64,000 bases of DNA from Ptiloglossa arizonensis (GCF_051014685.1 NC_135055.1:17534001-17598000); one strand, 5' to 3'. Shown: positions 1-12,602, counted from the first letter of the stretch. Notes: generated by a model from the letters alone, not told the origin. Program-made: numbers and translations.

Positions 1-617
1 ACCGAGCCCGGCATTCACGTCACCGACAATGTCTGTCAATTTGAAAAAAACGATAAAAAAAATAAAAAAAAGAAATCCTGGCTCAGACGAGATCGTGACA
101 GCGCGATATCGACGATCCCGGCGACCTTTCATCCGCACGGATTCAAAGCCGACTTTCACCAAACGAGAACAAAGGGGTCCCCGTGGATGCGACCTTTAAC
201 CCTAGAAACGACGCCGCCGTACGCGGCTTCGTTTCACAAAGTAGCTCGATACAAACGGGAAATAAGATGAAATCGGGCGCAAAAGGGGCACAGGAGGCGC
301 GAGAACCCGCGAAGCCACTCTTTATCGGGGCTTCATCGTTCACGGTACCGCTTTGGAATTCATACCTAGAGCTAGCCACCTTTTTACAGCTTCTTCCGCA
401 TCCACCGCGCTGCCAAACTCGAATTTCCGCTTACCGCCTCGGTCTACATTCTCCCGGGAGAACCTCGGTACTACCGACCACCATGCCTGGCGAGAATTTA
501 TTGGCTCTGTGTCGATGGAAAGGTGGTCGTCGATTCATATTCGATGGACACCAGGATCTTGATAACCACGTCGAACCTCGATTTATTCAAGGTGGGTTGT
601 TAACACGTGTGTAGGTT
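1..617. other. non-coding, no gene seen
   Basis: I see no supportable gene here. An open frame at 183-614 on the plus strand has no domain, no initiation context and no splice pattern, and its composition (Arg-, Ser- and Pro-rich) is what CpG-rich non-coding DNA gives in this window. A short A-rich run lies near 45-72. Confidence 0.6.
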
Positions 618-644
618 GTGATACGTGGTTTCGGACAGGGAACT

Positions 645-1440
645 CGAATTATTCTTTTATTCTTCGTGTTTGTACCGAACTTGCACGAGACTGTTCACTT
701 GCGATACTGTTTACTCGAACTGAATTATATTTCCATTCAACGTAATGGAAGAATGTATCGGGTTGTTCGGAAAGTCATTTTGTTTTTTTTTTTTTGGTGG
801 AAATGGAATACGATTTTTTTAGAGCGTATAAACATTTTATTAAATTATATATATTTCATTTTGGGAAACTATTCTTCGCTTGCACCGAACTTGCACGAAA
901 CTGTTTACTTACAATACTGTTTATGCGAATTGGGCTGGATCATATTTCGATTGAACTGTAATGGTAGAATATATCGGGTTGTTTGGGAAGTCATTTTGTT
1001 TTTTTTTCGGTGGAAATGGAATACGATTTTTTTAGAGCGTATAAACATTTTATTAAATTATATATATTTCATTTTGGGAAACTATTCTTCGCTTGCACCG
1101 AACTTGCAAGGAACTGTTCACTTGCGATACTGTTTACTCGAACTGCATCATATTTCCATTCAACTGCAATTGAAGAATGTATCGGAAAGTCATTTCGTTT
1201 TTCTTTTTTTTCTGGTGAAAATGAAACACGACTTTTTTAGAGCGTATAAACATTTTATTGAATTATATATATTTCATTTTGGGAAACTATTCTTCGCTTG
1301 CACCGAACTTGCACGAAACTCTTCACTTACGATACTGTTTACTCGAACTGCATCATATTTCGATTCAACTGCAATTGAAGAATGTATCGGAAAGTCATTT
1401 CGTTTTCTTTTGGTGAAAATGAAACACGATTTTTTTTATA
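645..1440. repeat. ~205-213 bp tandem array, about 4 copies, built on a mariner end
   Basis: A flanking segment containing 'accgaacttgca' recurs at about 671, 881, 1094 and 1299, giving spacings of 210, 213 and 205 bp. Each unit joins about 85 bp of flank to the left ~125 bp of a mariner-like short element. Copies 1-3 lack the right terminal repeat; only the last copy retains it. A 276-codon open frame (618-1448) simply reads through the array and is not a gene. Confidence 0.92.
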
Positions 1441-1510
1441 ACATATGAACGTTTTATTAAAATATATATTCTCCATTTTGGAAAACGAAGTGACTTTCCG
1501 AACAACCCAA
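758..1510. mobile_element. mariner-like MITE, tandemly expanded
   Basis: The left end at 758 reads TCGGGTTGTTCGGAAAGTC. The right end, read in reverse complement from 1510, is TTGGGTTGTTCGGAAAGTC. Both are bounded by TA (756-757 and 1511-1512), the target dinucleotide duplicated by Tc1/mariner transposases. No transposase frame exists, so this is a non-autonomous element. The 3'-most copy (about 1388-1510) has the size of a simple ~125-bp MITE. The units near 1185 and 1388 have lost 8 bp between direct TCGG repeats in the terminal repeat. I infer that the MITE inserted first and that its left part plus flank was then tandemly duplicated. Confidence 0.8.
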
Positions 1511-1512
1511 TA

Positions 1513-3890
1513 CTGTGGAAAACAATCGCAACGATAAAAAATGCAACGCAAACAATTACGCGTCGAAGACGAAGTCGAAGTGTTGCACTATCAACGCTAT
1601 TATGTCTAAGGTTAAAAGGTGAGATCTGTAATTTCTGATGCGTTTAAAGCGAACCAGTGTACGAGTCATCCGAACCGTGGAGAGTAGACACGAATCGGAT
1701 CGCTGCTCCGTAATTTCAAATAAGATCTCCACCGTGTATTCTACCGGCTGATTTTCAATATCGTTCGAGAGTGACTAAACGTAAAGCGGATCGTATTTAA
1801 AATTGATTCGCGAAACTCTCCGGCGACAGAGAGCTGCATTGTGGGTGCACTGACGCGTCAGAATGATTCGTCAATCTCCTCCGCGTTATACGAGGTGGAG
1901 ATTGATGGATTTTATCAGCTCGTACGGTACCGGTGCTCGTTTCGCGTCGATGCCTCGAGCGTTCCGGGGAGTTCTATCGCGGTAAACCCACAGGGAAACG
2001 TTACAACGCTACGAACGTGCAACAACTTTCGAAAAACACCGCTGTAATCCGTTTCCTCGAACCGAAGTCGAACGCGACTGCAAGTCTCTGCTTTTAAAGA
2101 AGCCCTCGCCGATTCCCTCCTCCTTTATAGTCTTCCCTAACGGCGGGGAAGTTTTACCTTCGACAGTTTCGACGGCACCGAAGCTCCGCGGTATTAAAGT
2201 GAGAAAAACCCACCGGTGTGGAGGAAGGTGGGGGGAGAGAGAGAAGTGTGCCATTATTCTTAACACTTCGCGATTCGAGTAGCTTCGAACCAACATTTCC
2301 CTCCTCCTGCTCCTCCTTCTCCACCGCTGGAGTCGAATCTCCGTATTCTTCTCACGAAATTCACGTGGCCGGACTTCCGACAAGAGTCGAAAGTTTCTTC
2401 GTCGGGTGATCGAAACAAAAGGAAAACCAAATAAATCGACCAACGTTTCTCACCAGTCGGTTGTCCAATGGCGGGAATTTTCAACTTTCCAAACCTGAGT
2501 TGCACACCGTTTTGTCAATGGCGGGCCAACCGATTTGATCACTCTCGGGTAGAATTCTCGACGACTATTGAGATCTTTCGGGGGAACGTTTTTAATTTGG
2601 TTAATCGATTCAATTAAAATTTTCACCGCACATCGTGTATCAGCGTTCCAATTAAATCGAAGAAAACTTAGGAAATCGTTCAACGAACACTCGTTAACAC
2701 GCTGACGTGCTGCTCTCGGGAGTATGTGACTTTTCCAATCAGCGCTTAACGGCCATTGTCACGTAAACGTGATCTTACTCTTTCTCTCTCCACATCCACT
2801 CGACTTGGGAAGTTTTTATTTAAGTTTCAGTCCTGTACATCTTCGTAACGGTATTTACATTTACAGTTCCTCGTATTACTGTTCCCAGCATGAGAATTAT
2901 CTCGATCGTTTCAAATTTCTACATCTTCGAAAACGATTTCTAGTTCATCGATGCAAATTTGCACAAGTTGACCACAATGCTCGATTCGTTTACAAATTTT
3001 ACGAAATTGAGAGTTCTTTGATCCCACGTAATAATAAAAGTACATACCAATAATATTTCAATGTCCCTAAAAGTGTGAATTCATAAACTTTCGATGGAAA
3101 AACAATTTGGAGACTACTATCGCGTAAAAACTCTCACGAAAGTATCAAAGTACTTTACGCATACTCGATGATTCAAGATCGGTCCAATTTCGATATTCAA
3201 ACACCTAACTAGCCCAACAATAATCAGTCCTGCGCGATGAACTCGCTTCTACAGTTTCAAATTGTTACAATCGCGTATTAATTCACCGTCAAGTGGGTCC
3301 AAGCCTCGTTGCTGGAAAAAGATCCACATTTCCAACTGCTGTTACAGGAACACGTTGTCGCATAGTGGACTGTGAACACACTTGGCGCAACCTGCACAAA
3401 CTCCAACTCGGTACGCTACATTTCCGGTTTATCAATACACTTCCATCCGTCCTTTATCCCGTTCTACCCGTTAACACGATTCTATCAGCCATTCCGCGGC
3501 TACTGGCAGCAGTATCATGGCCCAGCCTTGGTACGTAAGACCTTTTTACGTTGCGGTAAATTACATCGAGGGGCCGGCAAAGTCCAGCGCAGAGGCGGAA
3601 GATAAAGTACGCGTGGTCTGTCGTGGGTTAACGAAGAAGAAGAGCTGGAAGCTTCTCTTTTTCACGGGCAGCACGCCAAGCGACTTAAATCGCGGCGCGG
3701 GACACGTCCAACGAAACGGACGTTACGAGAACCTCGTAAACAATACGAGGAAGAGAGATCATTAACATTCTCATCGCCCTGGGATCTACGAACCATTGAT
3801 GAGAAATTAATGTTTCGTTCGCCCAGTAACGATTCTTAACGGAACCTGACCTTTGCGTTCTTCGTTCCAAGATTGCGTCACCGAACCCCA
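1513..3890. other. non-coding, no gene seen
   Basis: Mixed-composition unique sequence. Open frames on both strands near 2009-2683 overlap one another and lack recognisable domains. A weak ~53-bp duplication carries 'caatggcggg' near 2466 and 2517. Nothing else can be supported. Confidence 0.55.
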
Positions 3891-3895
3891 TTTTT

Positions 3896-4025
3896 ACTCC
3901 GAAACTCTGTGTCTTGAATCTTAGTGTTATCTTCTTTGTACTCCAAAACTCTGTGTCTTGAATCTTAGTGTTATCTTCTTTGTACTCCAAAACTCTGTGC
4001 CTTGAATTTTAGTGCTATCTTCTTT
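3896..4025. repeat. 44-bp tandem repeat, about 3 copies
   Basis: The word 'aaactctgtg' recurs at about 3902, 3946 and 3990, an exact 44-bp period. The first two copies differ at very few bases and the third has several substitutions. The open frame on the minus strand here (3685-3990) is produced by the repeat. Confidence 0.93.
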
Positions 4026-7000
4026 CATTTCTTGAAAAATAATTTTTTAATCACTTTCTTAGATTTTAACTAACCTGGACAGAGGAAACATCCCTTAGCA
4101 AAGGCAAAACAAACAAAAGTTATTCCTCGAGGACAAAGCCAGGATGGACCTTCCTCAAATACTAATCTCCAAATACTGCAACTGAGAACTGTCATTTGTT
4201 TAGGTAGATGCAACACGGTTCGAAAGAAATTAGAAAATCACCATATGGGAGAAAATCGTAGAGAAAATATTTAAATATACTCTCTCGAGAACTTAATTAA
4301 CGATACTTCAGAATATTAAGACATCCTTGGTAAAGGAACGACAATGTAGTCTTCATCTCCTTGTTGGACAAGAAAAGAAACGAGGAAAGGAGGAGAATTT
4401 CCATCTGGTGCGATAAGGTGAGAATTTAAGACGTCTGGATGGAAGTAACGTAAGAACGAGTTAATGAAAGGACCGCGTCTTGACCCAGAAGTTGAAATTA
4501 ATTAATAAAACTGATGTTCGTCTACGTGCTGCACTTTCGCGGGACTCGCATGCACGGAGACTCCTTGGCTCTCTAAGAGAAGCTCTCGGAGAGATATGCA
4601 ACAGGAGGGAGTACACAGGGAGGGAGGATGATGTAGGTGGAATTTTCCAGGGTTTGTCAGACATGTAGGCATTTATCAAGCTGTCTGCTCACCTGTTATA
4701 CGCGCGTGAATTTATTCCTAGTTCTGGGTAACTTAGTTCGCGAAATTTCGCTCCTGAATAATACGAGATGAGATTTCGAGCGGGAAGGATATCACGAAGA
4801 AATTCCACAGAACCGGTGTTAGTTTACAACGAACACGAACGACTACCCCTATTCTCGAGGATCACTTTTCCCTCAGAGTCATCCGAGAACTCTTGTTTCA
4901 CGACCACTCGCGAAACAAGGATAATCAAAGGGGAACGAAACGTTGCTAATTGGCCGATTGTCCTCTCCGTTGCACCAACAATTCCGTGCGGTTTCCAGGA
5001 CCGGAAGTTGGCTCCGCAGGTCGCGGAGTCTCCGTCTGAACGACAGAAGAAAGTACAGATGAGAGTCTCGGTCCAGGAAAACGCGGTTTTCAGCTTCCAC
5101 CTGACAGATTTCCCCCGGGGGAACCGGTCGTAAATGCATTTTGAACGACGCCAGCCACGTTGCATCGCATAAAAGTGTTTTTGGAATCTGTTAACACTCG
5201 ACGCGTATCCGATCCGTTAAAGGAGCCAACTATCATGGGGTTTTGAACCAGCACCGACATCGCTTAAGATTCTCCCGTACACTATCCCCGGGAGTTATGG
5301 TAACAAGTTATTAGATCCACTAGCCTGCGTTACGAGCGCAACCTTCTTATCATCTTTCTCGAGTGCATATAGCCTCAAGGTGCGGACGTAAACAGATTCG
5401 CACATTCGTTCCAGACCAAGTTCTTCGGATCGCAACCATTATCCAAAGTGTTGCAGAATTTTTTCCCACCATTCTCCACGGATGTCTCTCGGCCTCCAAT
5501 TACCGAGGACGTGGATACGCGGTTCCTCGATCCTTCATACTCAATGTCTCCCTGATACCTAATTACTCGTTCCATCAAGCATCATAGATGTAACAGCCAT
5601 ACGTAGCACTTCAACAAAATTTCCCCGACAGCTATTGTACCACGGTTCACCCACTGAGCGCCACCAAATCTACCTGCCGGGACGTCTGTCATTTGTGCAA
5701 AGAATGATTTGATGCCTGGCCGGTGAATAATCCGTAAGGATAATCCGATTAAAGCGAATAATGGATACTTCGTTAATTATGCGTAATCATGTGCTATGCC
5801 GGTTCACTGGGCCAGCCATTAGCCGTCGACCCGCGTTCGCTCGAGTCTTTCACGTGCGAAATAATACGCGATATAACTCAAAATTAAAGAATGGATCGAT
5901 CGGATATTTAGTTGCGAGATGGAATGTTAACAGTATGCATTCATTGGAAGGATTGGAAAGTATCTCGCTATGCGTATCGGGATATTAAAAAGATGGGACA
6001 TTTTTCAAGCTACTAGACCTCAAAGGGATAAAGTGGCGCCCTCTGGATTGCGATACGGATAAACGTACGAGTACCCTCGTACTCGTTACATGGTGTTTTT
6101 CCTTTCACGGTTGCAACTTGGATATTCAATAACCTCTTTAGAGACACGTGGCGTGATTGCTCGCGCGAATGGTTACTAGAAAACGGGGTACGGAAAAGCG
6201 AAACGCGTAGAGCGGAGTGGGGGGAACGTCGCTTCGAAGAGCAGTTGGCTTTGCGAGATAAAGCGCTAGCGTTAGTCGGGAATTAATTGACGCGAATGAA
6301 AACTCGACCAGGCAGGCCTAGTTGGCTGATTAATTATTTACAATATTACCGTGGAATGGTGTCGAGTGGAATATTATTCGATCGCGTCATTTTCGTGTTT
6401 GTTTCGCTGGGCTGGGTATCGCTCGATAATTGCGTTAACTGTAATCGTTTTAGCTCCTCGTTGTGGAAAAATATGCACACGATTTGCGGAGCGTTCGTGA
6501 AATCGGAGCAGGCGCAAATTGGAAGAATTGCACGCTTCGTTTGCGATTATAGAACGTTATCGACACTGTGTAAATAAGTGGATCTATATCTGATCGATTA
6601 GGTGCAAAAGGATACGAGTACGATGCAAAGTATAATATTATTGGTGCATCAGGTACAAGGTATAACGATATACCCAGTTACAATAGAATAGGGACACCCG
6701 TTACTTCATCGACTCCTCAATTTTACGTTATTTTATCTCACGAAGAAATTTATTTCTCGGTTATTTACGCGTCGAGGTGCACAATTTTCACCGGAGCTTC
6801 ATTTTTGAGACTAAAAAAGTATAAAAAGACGCGACACCCAATTTATAATAAATTCTCCGCCATACACCGGAGAGACAAGAACGCGACACGGGGAACCGAA
6901 ATTAATTAAAATACCGGAGACAAATGAAACCTATCTCAATATTTCTCGACACCTTCGACCGGTAAAATATCCAAACAAATTTCACGGTATTATCCCGTTC

Positions 7001-8105
7001 GTGTAGAATCATCGAAGGAATTCAATATTTATACCGACTTGGAGGGTACTTGGTCCCAAACGAGCCGGGTCAAGTGTAGATTAGGTCGGTCGGCAAGCTG
7101 CACTGTAAAACGGAGGGCGTTTCTTACGTACCGTTTTCGCTCGAAATTGCTAATTTCGTGCCGTACGATCCTCCGGGATAAATATTATCGTTCCTTGGGT
7201 TAGGTCTGGGAGTCGCAATACGAGCCGGTGAAAATGGTACCGGGCGATCAGGGCTCGGAAGAAAAATCCTGGTGGCCCTGCAATCTTGCCGCGGGTGTAG
7301 CAGGGGGTCGTATCGATTTCATCGAGAGTCGCGACGATCGACGCGCACATACGGACTGTATTAGGGCGAATTCTCATCGCGAGGGGATCGTAAAAGAGCG
7401 TGCGCCGCGCGGACCTATCCCGGGGACATTTCTCATACGTCGGGCCGGCTTTAACGCTACGCTACGTTCCGCGCCATTTCTTGGCAACGATCGCTGCCAA
7501 AGCATCTTCGAGGAACCGAGGAGCGTCGTTCGACGTCCCGCGCCATTTCCACCCCGTACACCCTTGATATCCACCCTCCAGCGTCCAAGGCGCCGGCGGC
7601 TCCTCGGAGAAACGTCTGCCTGGGTAACAAGGTATTTATTAAGAGGACCCGGAAGTGGGACATCCCCGCCACGGGGAAAATTCCTTCCTCGTGGCCCAAC
7701 GGTCTCTCGATCAACGAGAATTTTATTTATTGCGTTTTGCAGTATTTCTACGTTAACGTGCACGGGGTGTCCTCGTAAACGACGATACGGGGAGTACGGT
7801 GGACCATTCCTCGCTGGGAAAGTTATTACACCTCGAGGCGTTATCGGTCTTTGCTCGGCCGACAGTTTTACGATCGCTGAACAGTTTCAGCGTTTTCTAA
7901 TTACCGATATTGCTGGATCACGGTCGGAGAATGGTGGTCTCTTTCGCAGCGATATAAATCGGTGTTTAAATTGAGAGTCTCGAGACGTTGTCGATTAACG
8001 AGGGATGGGGTTTCTCGAGCTTTGAGATTTGTAGAGTTGTCCAACCGTTACTCGATTGTGGATTTCTTCTAAGTAGTAGGTATTGCGAGCTTTGAGTTGT
8101 TTAGG
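4026..8105. other. non-coding, mostly unique, no gene supported
   Basis: About 4 kb without a supportable exon. The longest frame (7228-7974, plus) lies in a GC- and CpG-rich patch that is open in several frames on both strands; its translation is dominated by Arg, Pro and Ser and matches no family I know. AT-rich words such as 'aaattaattaaaat' near 6900 and the GC-rich patch at about 7080-7960 could be regulatory, but I cannot show it. Confidence 0.5.
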
Positions 8106-8120
8106 TTATCTGAGGAAGAA

Positions 8121-8735
8121 AGTTAAGATGGCGGATTTCACTCCATTTAAGTTCCAGGGAACCTCACTTGATATACGAGAATTCTGTTACTTATAATAAC
8201 ACGAATCTCGTAAAAGTAGACTTGGAAGATCTCGAAATCTTCGTTTATAAAAACCTAACTTTATCATCCGTTCGTTTCGTTTCGAAATCGAGAAAAGTAG
8301 CAAGTCCCGCGTGATGTACGTTCAAGATGGCGTATTTCGCTCCAATTAAGTTAACCTCACTTGATGTACGAGCATTCTGTTACTTATAATAACACGAATC
8401 TCGTAAAAGTAGGCTCGGAAGATCTCGAAATCTTCGTACGAAGAAACCTAACCTCGCCATCCGTTCGTTTCGTTTCGAAATCGAGAAAAGTAGCAAGTCC
8501 CGCGTGACGTACGTTCAAGATGGCGGATTTTGCTCCAATTAAGTTAACCTCACTCGATATACGAGCATTCTGTTACATATAATAACACCAATTCGATAAA
8601 AGTAGGCTCGGAAGATCTCGAAACCTTCGTTTAAAAAAACCTAACCTCACCATCCGTTGGTTTCGTTTCGAAATCGAGAAAAGTAGCAAGTCCCGCGTGA
8701 CGTACGTTCAAGATGGCGGAGCTCGCTTCGTTGAA
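8121..8735. repeat. ~183-209 bp tandem array, 3 copies plus a partial fourth
   Basis: The word 'aagatggcg' starts copies at about 8125, 8334, 8517 and 8710. Each unit also contains 'ataataacac', 'ctcgaaatcttcg' and 'gagaaaagtagcaagtcccg'. Copies are about 85-90% alike by eye. Three of the four carry CAAGATGGCG, which resembles the binding consensus of YY1 and its fly homologue Pleiohomeotic (core ATGGC/GCCAT). Function is not shown by the sequence. Confidence 0.92.
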
Positions 8736-9685
8736 GTTCCAGTGGGTCGGTGGGCCGCTTTAGCTCCTCTTTAACGGGTGGTACCCTAGCGGAGTAGGTT
8801 TCAGGTGGAGTAAGTTAGGATGTAACATTTCGCGGGAGGACGACAGCCGACGAAGCGGGAACGCGAATGCCTTTCCCGTTTCGTGCGTTACGGTGCTCGT
8901 TCGCGTCTAAGCGGTGGCTTTAAAGGACGAGAAATACGAGCCACTGGGAGATCCGAGGCTCAGCATAATCGTGGAAAGGCTGGCTCGCCTCGAGTGACAC
9001 CATTTTTTTTCCTCCTCCTCCTCCCCCTCTCCACCCTCTCGCGTACCGTACCCGCGCGCTACGACGGGTTTCGTCTTGGTCTGTCCTCCTCGTCTTCGTT
9101 CGCGGAATTACGTTCTGAGATACGGCGAGAAGCCACTCGGGAGTAGAACTTTCCGGTTGGAAAGACCTCGGTAACGTTGTCTACGTGACTGGCGTGTCTG
9201 ACCGGAGACTCACGTCCCCGGAGGACCACCGCGACGCTTCTTGACCTTTCTAACGGTTGACGACGTGTTCGCGGAATGATCTCTTGATTGAAACGACTAT
9301 GAGGTTCGTGACGCTTGCGGGGACTCTCTTCGCGGATAATGTTATCATATTCCGACAGAAAGTGTGCTTCTTTCTTTCTTTTCTTTGTTCCGCGTCCCCG
9401 TTCCAGACTACAAAATACTAACTGTGAAAAGGACCAGAAGATTTTCCAGGGTGGAGAAACATTCATTTCTTGAACATTTGTCGTTGTTTCGAACAAAGTT
9501 TTATTCGAAAGAAAAGTATTATGCTTTTCAATATGATTTGTATTCGTATTGGTAACCATCTTGGTATAGTTTCTGTAGTTTTCAACGTTCTATGATTCGA
9601 TGTACTGTGCTACGAGTACATCATATTTAAATTCGTGGAATTAAGTCCTTCGGAAAACGTGAATGTTTCTACAGGCATGTAAAAT
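8736..9685. other. non-coding, pyrimidine tract, no gene supported
   Basis: Contains a T/C-rich run at about 9004-9033 (ttttttttcctcctcctcc...). The minus-strand frame at 9059-9559 is Arg- and Ser-rich and has no domain. No splice-consistent exon was found. Confidence 0.5.
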
Positions 9686-9689
9686 TTCC

Positions 9690-9990
9690 ATCTCGAATTT
9701 CGAATAGAAAAGATTGCTCCGAAAGAAATTTGTAGAAAATTAATTTATCGCTGAAAGAGATCGTACCAGAGAACGTTCTACACCTAAAATCTACCTTCCC
9801 GCCGAAACACAAAAGGTTCTCCCGAAAGAAATTTGTAGAAAATTTATTACGGGGAAAGATCGTGACAAAGAACGTTCTGCTACTGTGTAAAAACTGACTT
9901 CGTTACCGAACGTAAAGACCTCTTTCCAAAAGGAATTCGTAGAGAATTAATTTCTCGCGATGGAAGATCGTAACGAAGAATAGTCAACTA
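9690..9990. repeat. ~104-bp tandem repeat, 3 diverged copies
   Basis: The block 'gaaagaaatttgtagaaaatt' recurs near 9721 and 9824, and as 'aaggaattcgtagagaatt' near 9930, followed each time by 'gatcgta/gac...gaacgttct'. Spacing is 103-105 bp. The copies have diverged with small indels. Confidence 0.8.
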
Positions 9991-10053
9991 TTTAATACTA
10001 TTTAATATATTGTTATAATAACTATTATAACAATAGTCAATTCTTCGTGTCTA
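9975..10053. repeat. AT-rich inverted repeat (hairpin)
   Basis: ATTGTTATAATA is followed after 2 bp by its perfect reverse complement TATTATAACAAT. Outside it, 'cgaagaat' (about 9974) pairs with 'attcttcg' (about 10041), so a larger imperfect stem is possible. It sits at the edge of the ~104-bp array. It could be a cruciform-prone site or a slippage product. Confidence 0.7.
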
Positions 10054-10055
10054 AA

Positions 10056-10636
10056 AATCCTACCTACCGACGTATCATATCGTTTCGCGAAGGAAATGCT
10101 CCGAAAGTATTCGAGAACTCGATTGGACGCGGTGTCGTCGGATTTATTATTACGAAATATGTATTTTTATAATTTCCCGCTGAAAACCAAACTAACCGGC
10201 TCGTTCGAGTTGCGCCGCCGCGAATTTTGGGAATAATCCGTGACCCGATTTCAGCGTACCAATAGGCGGGTTCTTTGTCGTTGTTCCCGAAAATAATTCG
10301 AACGTCAACGGAAGAACTAATTTGATTGGAGGTTCGCGGAGGGGTAGTAGCACGCAGCCCGAGATAATCCAGTTATCGGCTGAAACGTATGCCTGGCGGA
10401 AATTTGAAGGCAGGAACGCGTACCGATTTATCATTCGATTATGCGTGGTAATTCCGCTCCCTAGCCGGCGCCCACGACTCGGTTGTTGTCATTGTGCAAT
10501 TTCGTTCGGCCCGAGTGGCGACCAGGCAGCCGCAAAAATATTGTTCGCGCGATGAAATTACGAAACGCGTTCCGGTGCCTTAACGCGCGCGATAAAATCG
10601 TCGACAAACGTTGAGTTTATCGGCGGATCGCTGCGC
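10056..10636. other. non-coding, no gene seen
   Basis: Unique sequence with short overlapping frames on both strands (10192-10555) and no recognisable protein. No repeat or RNA gene was seen. Confidence 0.5.
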
Positions 10637-10930
10637 GAGAATTTTACGCGTCTCCTTCCGCCATTGTCGTTTCCCCGTTACCATCCAAGTGGATGAAAAA
10701 TATCGAGTCGAGCGTTTACGTCTTCTGGGTGTGTAATTTTAACGAATTTTACTCGCATCCTTCCGCCATTGTCGTTACCTATTAGCAACCAAGTGGATGA
10801 GAAGTATCGAGATGAGCGTTTGCGTCTTTCGAGTGTGTAATTTTAACGAATTTTACGCGGCTCCATCGTTGTTCCTGTTGACACGGAAATGGATGAAAAA
10901 TATCGAGTTGATTGTTCGAGGTATCTGATT
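10637..10930. repeat. ~105-bp tandem repeat, 3 copies
   Basis: 'gaattttac' begins units at about 10639, 10744 and 10848 (spacing 105 and 104). Units share 'ccttccgccattgtcgtt', 'aagtggatga' and 'tatcgag'. The third copy is the most diverged and has lost the 'ccgccattg' stretch. Confidence 0.88.
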
Positions 10931-12360
10931 TTCTTTCGAAAAAGTAGAAAGGTACATAGGTTTGAAAGATACATCGTGTAGATAAGAATGTTTTTTCGAC
11001 GATGTTGAAATATTAAGAAAATGTTGATATATTCTGATAGGGTTTCTGGATATTTTACAAATGATGCAAATAAATAATAACGGGTGATGAAGTTGGGCGA
11101 GGATTCTCTGGCTCGTTTCTATGCAATAGTAACTACTCTCCTGAACGTTTCGTCATGTCCGTGCTCGTTAAAAGAGTGCAAACGGTTCATGAAGATATAG
11201 TGTCTGATTAATATACATTTTCATACTTTGTATTTGTATTTATGAAAGCGCGGCTGGTAGAAACTATCGTAAAGTATTCCGTTAAAATAAACGAAAAACG
11301 AAAGCCACGTTAACAAATCTACTGTGTCTCAATCAACTATGTCATAGTTTCCATTCGATGCTTTACTTTCCCTGTTACTCTCGTATTTATAAATTTCTAA
11401 TCTTAAACATGGAAAGAGAAACCACATCTCTATCGAAGGAAACTCAAGACGAAGAAGATTCACCAAACAATACAAGAGCATACAGACGAAACGATCGAAA
11501 ATGTCAAACACATTAGTCCAATTATTTATCTAATTTCTCAATTATTCTCCGTACAAATTTACCGCATCTTTCAAATCCCCAATTGTCAATAGTAAAGATC
11601 AACCGTATCTCGAAGATAGTTACTTTCCAAAAAATGTCCCAATTCATTATTCGTGTACGAAGACCAGCAACTTTTTCAATAATATTATTGTTCAATTATC
11701 CAGTACACGTACATACTCGTGACAATTATACGCTCGTAATGTGTCCAACCAAGTGACGATTTTTTTCCATCGTTCTTCTCGGTCCAATTATCGGTCCGCT
11801 GGCGTCGTTTACTCAGCTGTCAAAGCGGTGAAATTTAAACCTCTTTCGCGCGTTGGTTCTCCCCTGGCGTAGAAATTTGTAATGTTCACCGGTCGTGAAC
11901 GTGGCAATCATTTTTCGTGGTAGTCGTCGCTCGGTTAGGAGAAAACACGGGCCGCGTGTTCGTTCCCGAACCGGAAATTACAGTTTCGTCTGTCGTTGGC
12001 ATTGAGAACGGCCGCGAGGGCGGACGATTCACCCGCAGCGGAGATACGAGCCTGTCGGCGAGTGTTAATAAATACGTCGCGGTCACACGGAATGGCGTGC
12101 ATCTTCCAACGCGGTGGGAGCCGCGTAGGGTCAGACGCGAACGAAGCCGGGGAAGCCCCACGCTGCCACGATTAGTTAAGTCGACGTCCACCTATATAAA
12201 GCGGTATACAGGGTGTCTCGTTTCGTGCTACGTATTCACTAGCCGCTCGACAATTTACCCAGCGAAGAGATCTATCGTTCTTGACCACGGTTACCGAGAA
12301 TCTCGGTACTTTGGAACAATAATTCCGCCGAGATTGCATCGAAATAGTACCGAATGGGAG
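10931..12360. other. non-coding, no gene supported
   Basis: AT-rich from 10931 to about 11760, then CpG-rich. The frames at 11886-12414 run on both strands at once and show no family. A word 'tacagggtgtctcg' near 12206 resembles the ends of some insect DNA transposons, but no partner end was found. Confidence 0.45.
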
Positions 12361-12384
12361 AAGGAAACATTGAAAGAAATTTGT

Positions 12385-12602
12385 AACCTTGGAGGACGAT
12401 CCAACGAAAATTGAACGAAATAATGTATAGAGTGATGTATCCGTGTTAGAAGTAACTTTATTTAGATATCTATGATCTTGAAGACGATTGCGTGAATGTT
12501 TAAGGAGTGTCGAATGGGACAAGAGAAGATTAGAAAGAAAAATTGGTAATTTTGTGAAATAATATAGAACGATACAAGAGTGTTAGAAGTAACTTTAAAT
12601 TT
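12385..12602. repeat. ~138-bp tandem duplication, 2 copies
   Basis: 'gttagaagtaacttta' occurs at 12444 and 12582, and 'gaaataat..atag' precedes each. The two copies have diverged through indels between the shared blocks. Confidence 0.72.

Noticed and set aside
618..1448. 276-codon open frame
   Set aside because: It reads through the ~210-bp mariner-derived array; the apparent protein repeats are the DNA repeats translated.
7228..7974. 248-codon open frame
   Set aside because: CpG-rich DNA open in several frames on both strands; Arg/Pro/Ser-rich with no domain, splice or initiation evidence.
8062..8080. let-7-like word (aagtagtaggtattg)
   Set aside because: Only part of the let-7 core matches and no hairpin partner is present nearby.
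12206..12220. Possible transposon end (tacagggtgtctcg)
   Set aside because: No inverted partner and no target duplication; the similar word near 7765 is not at a matching distance or orientation.
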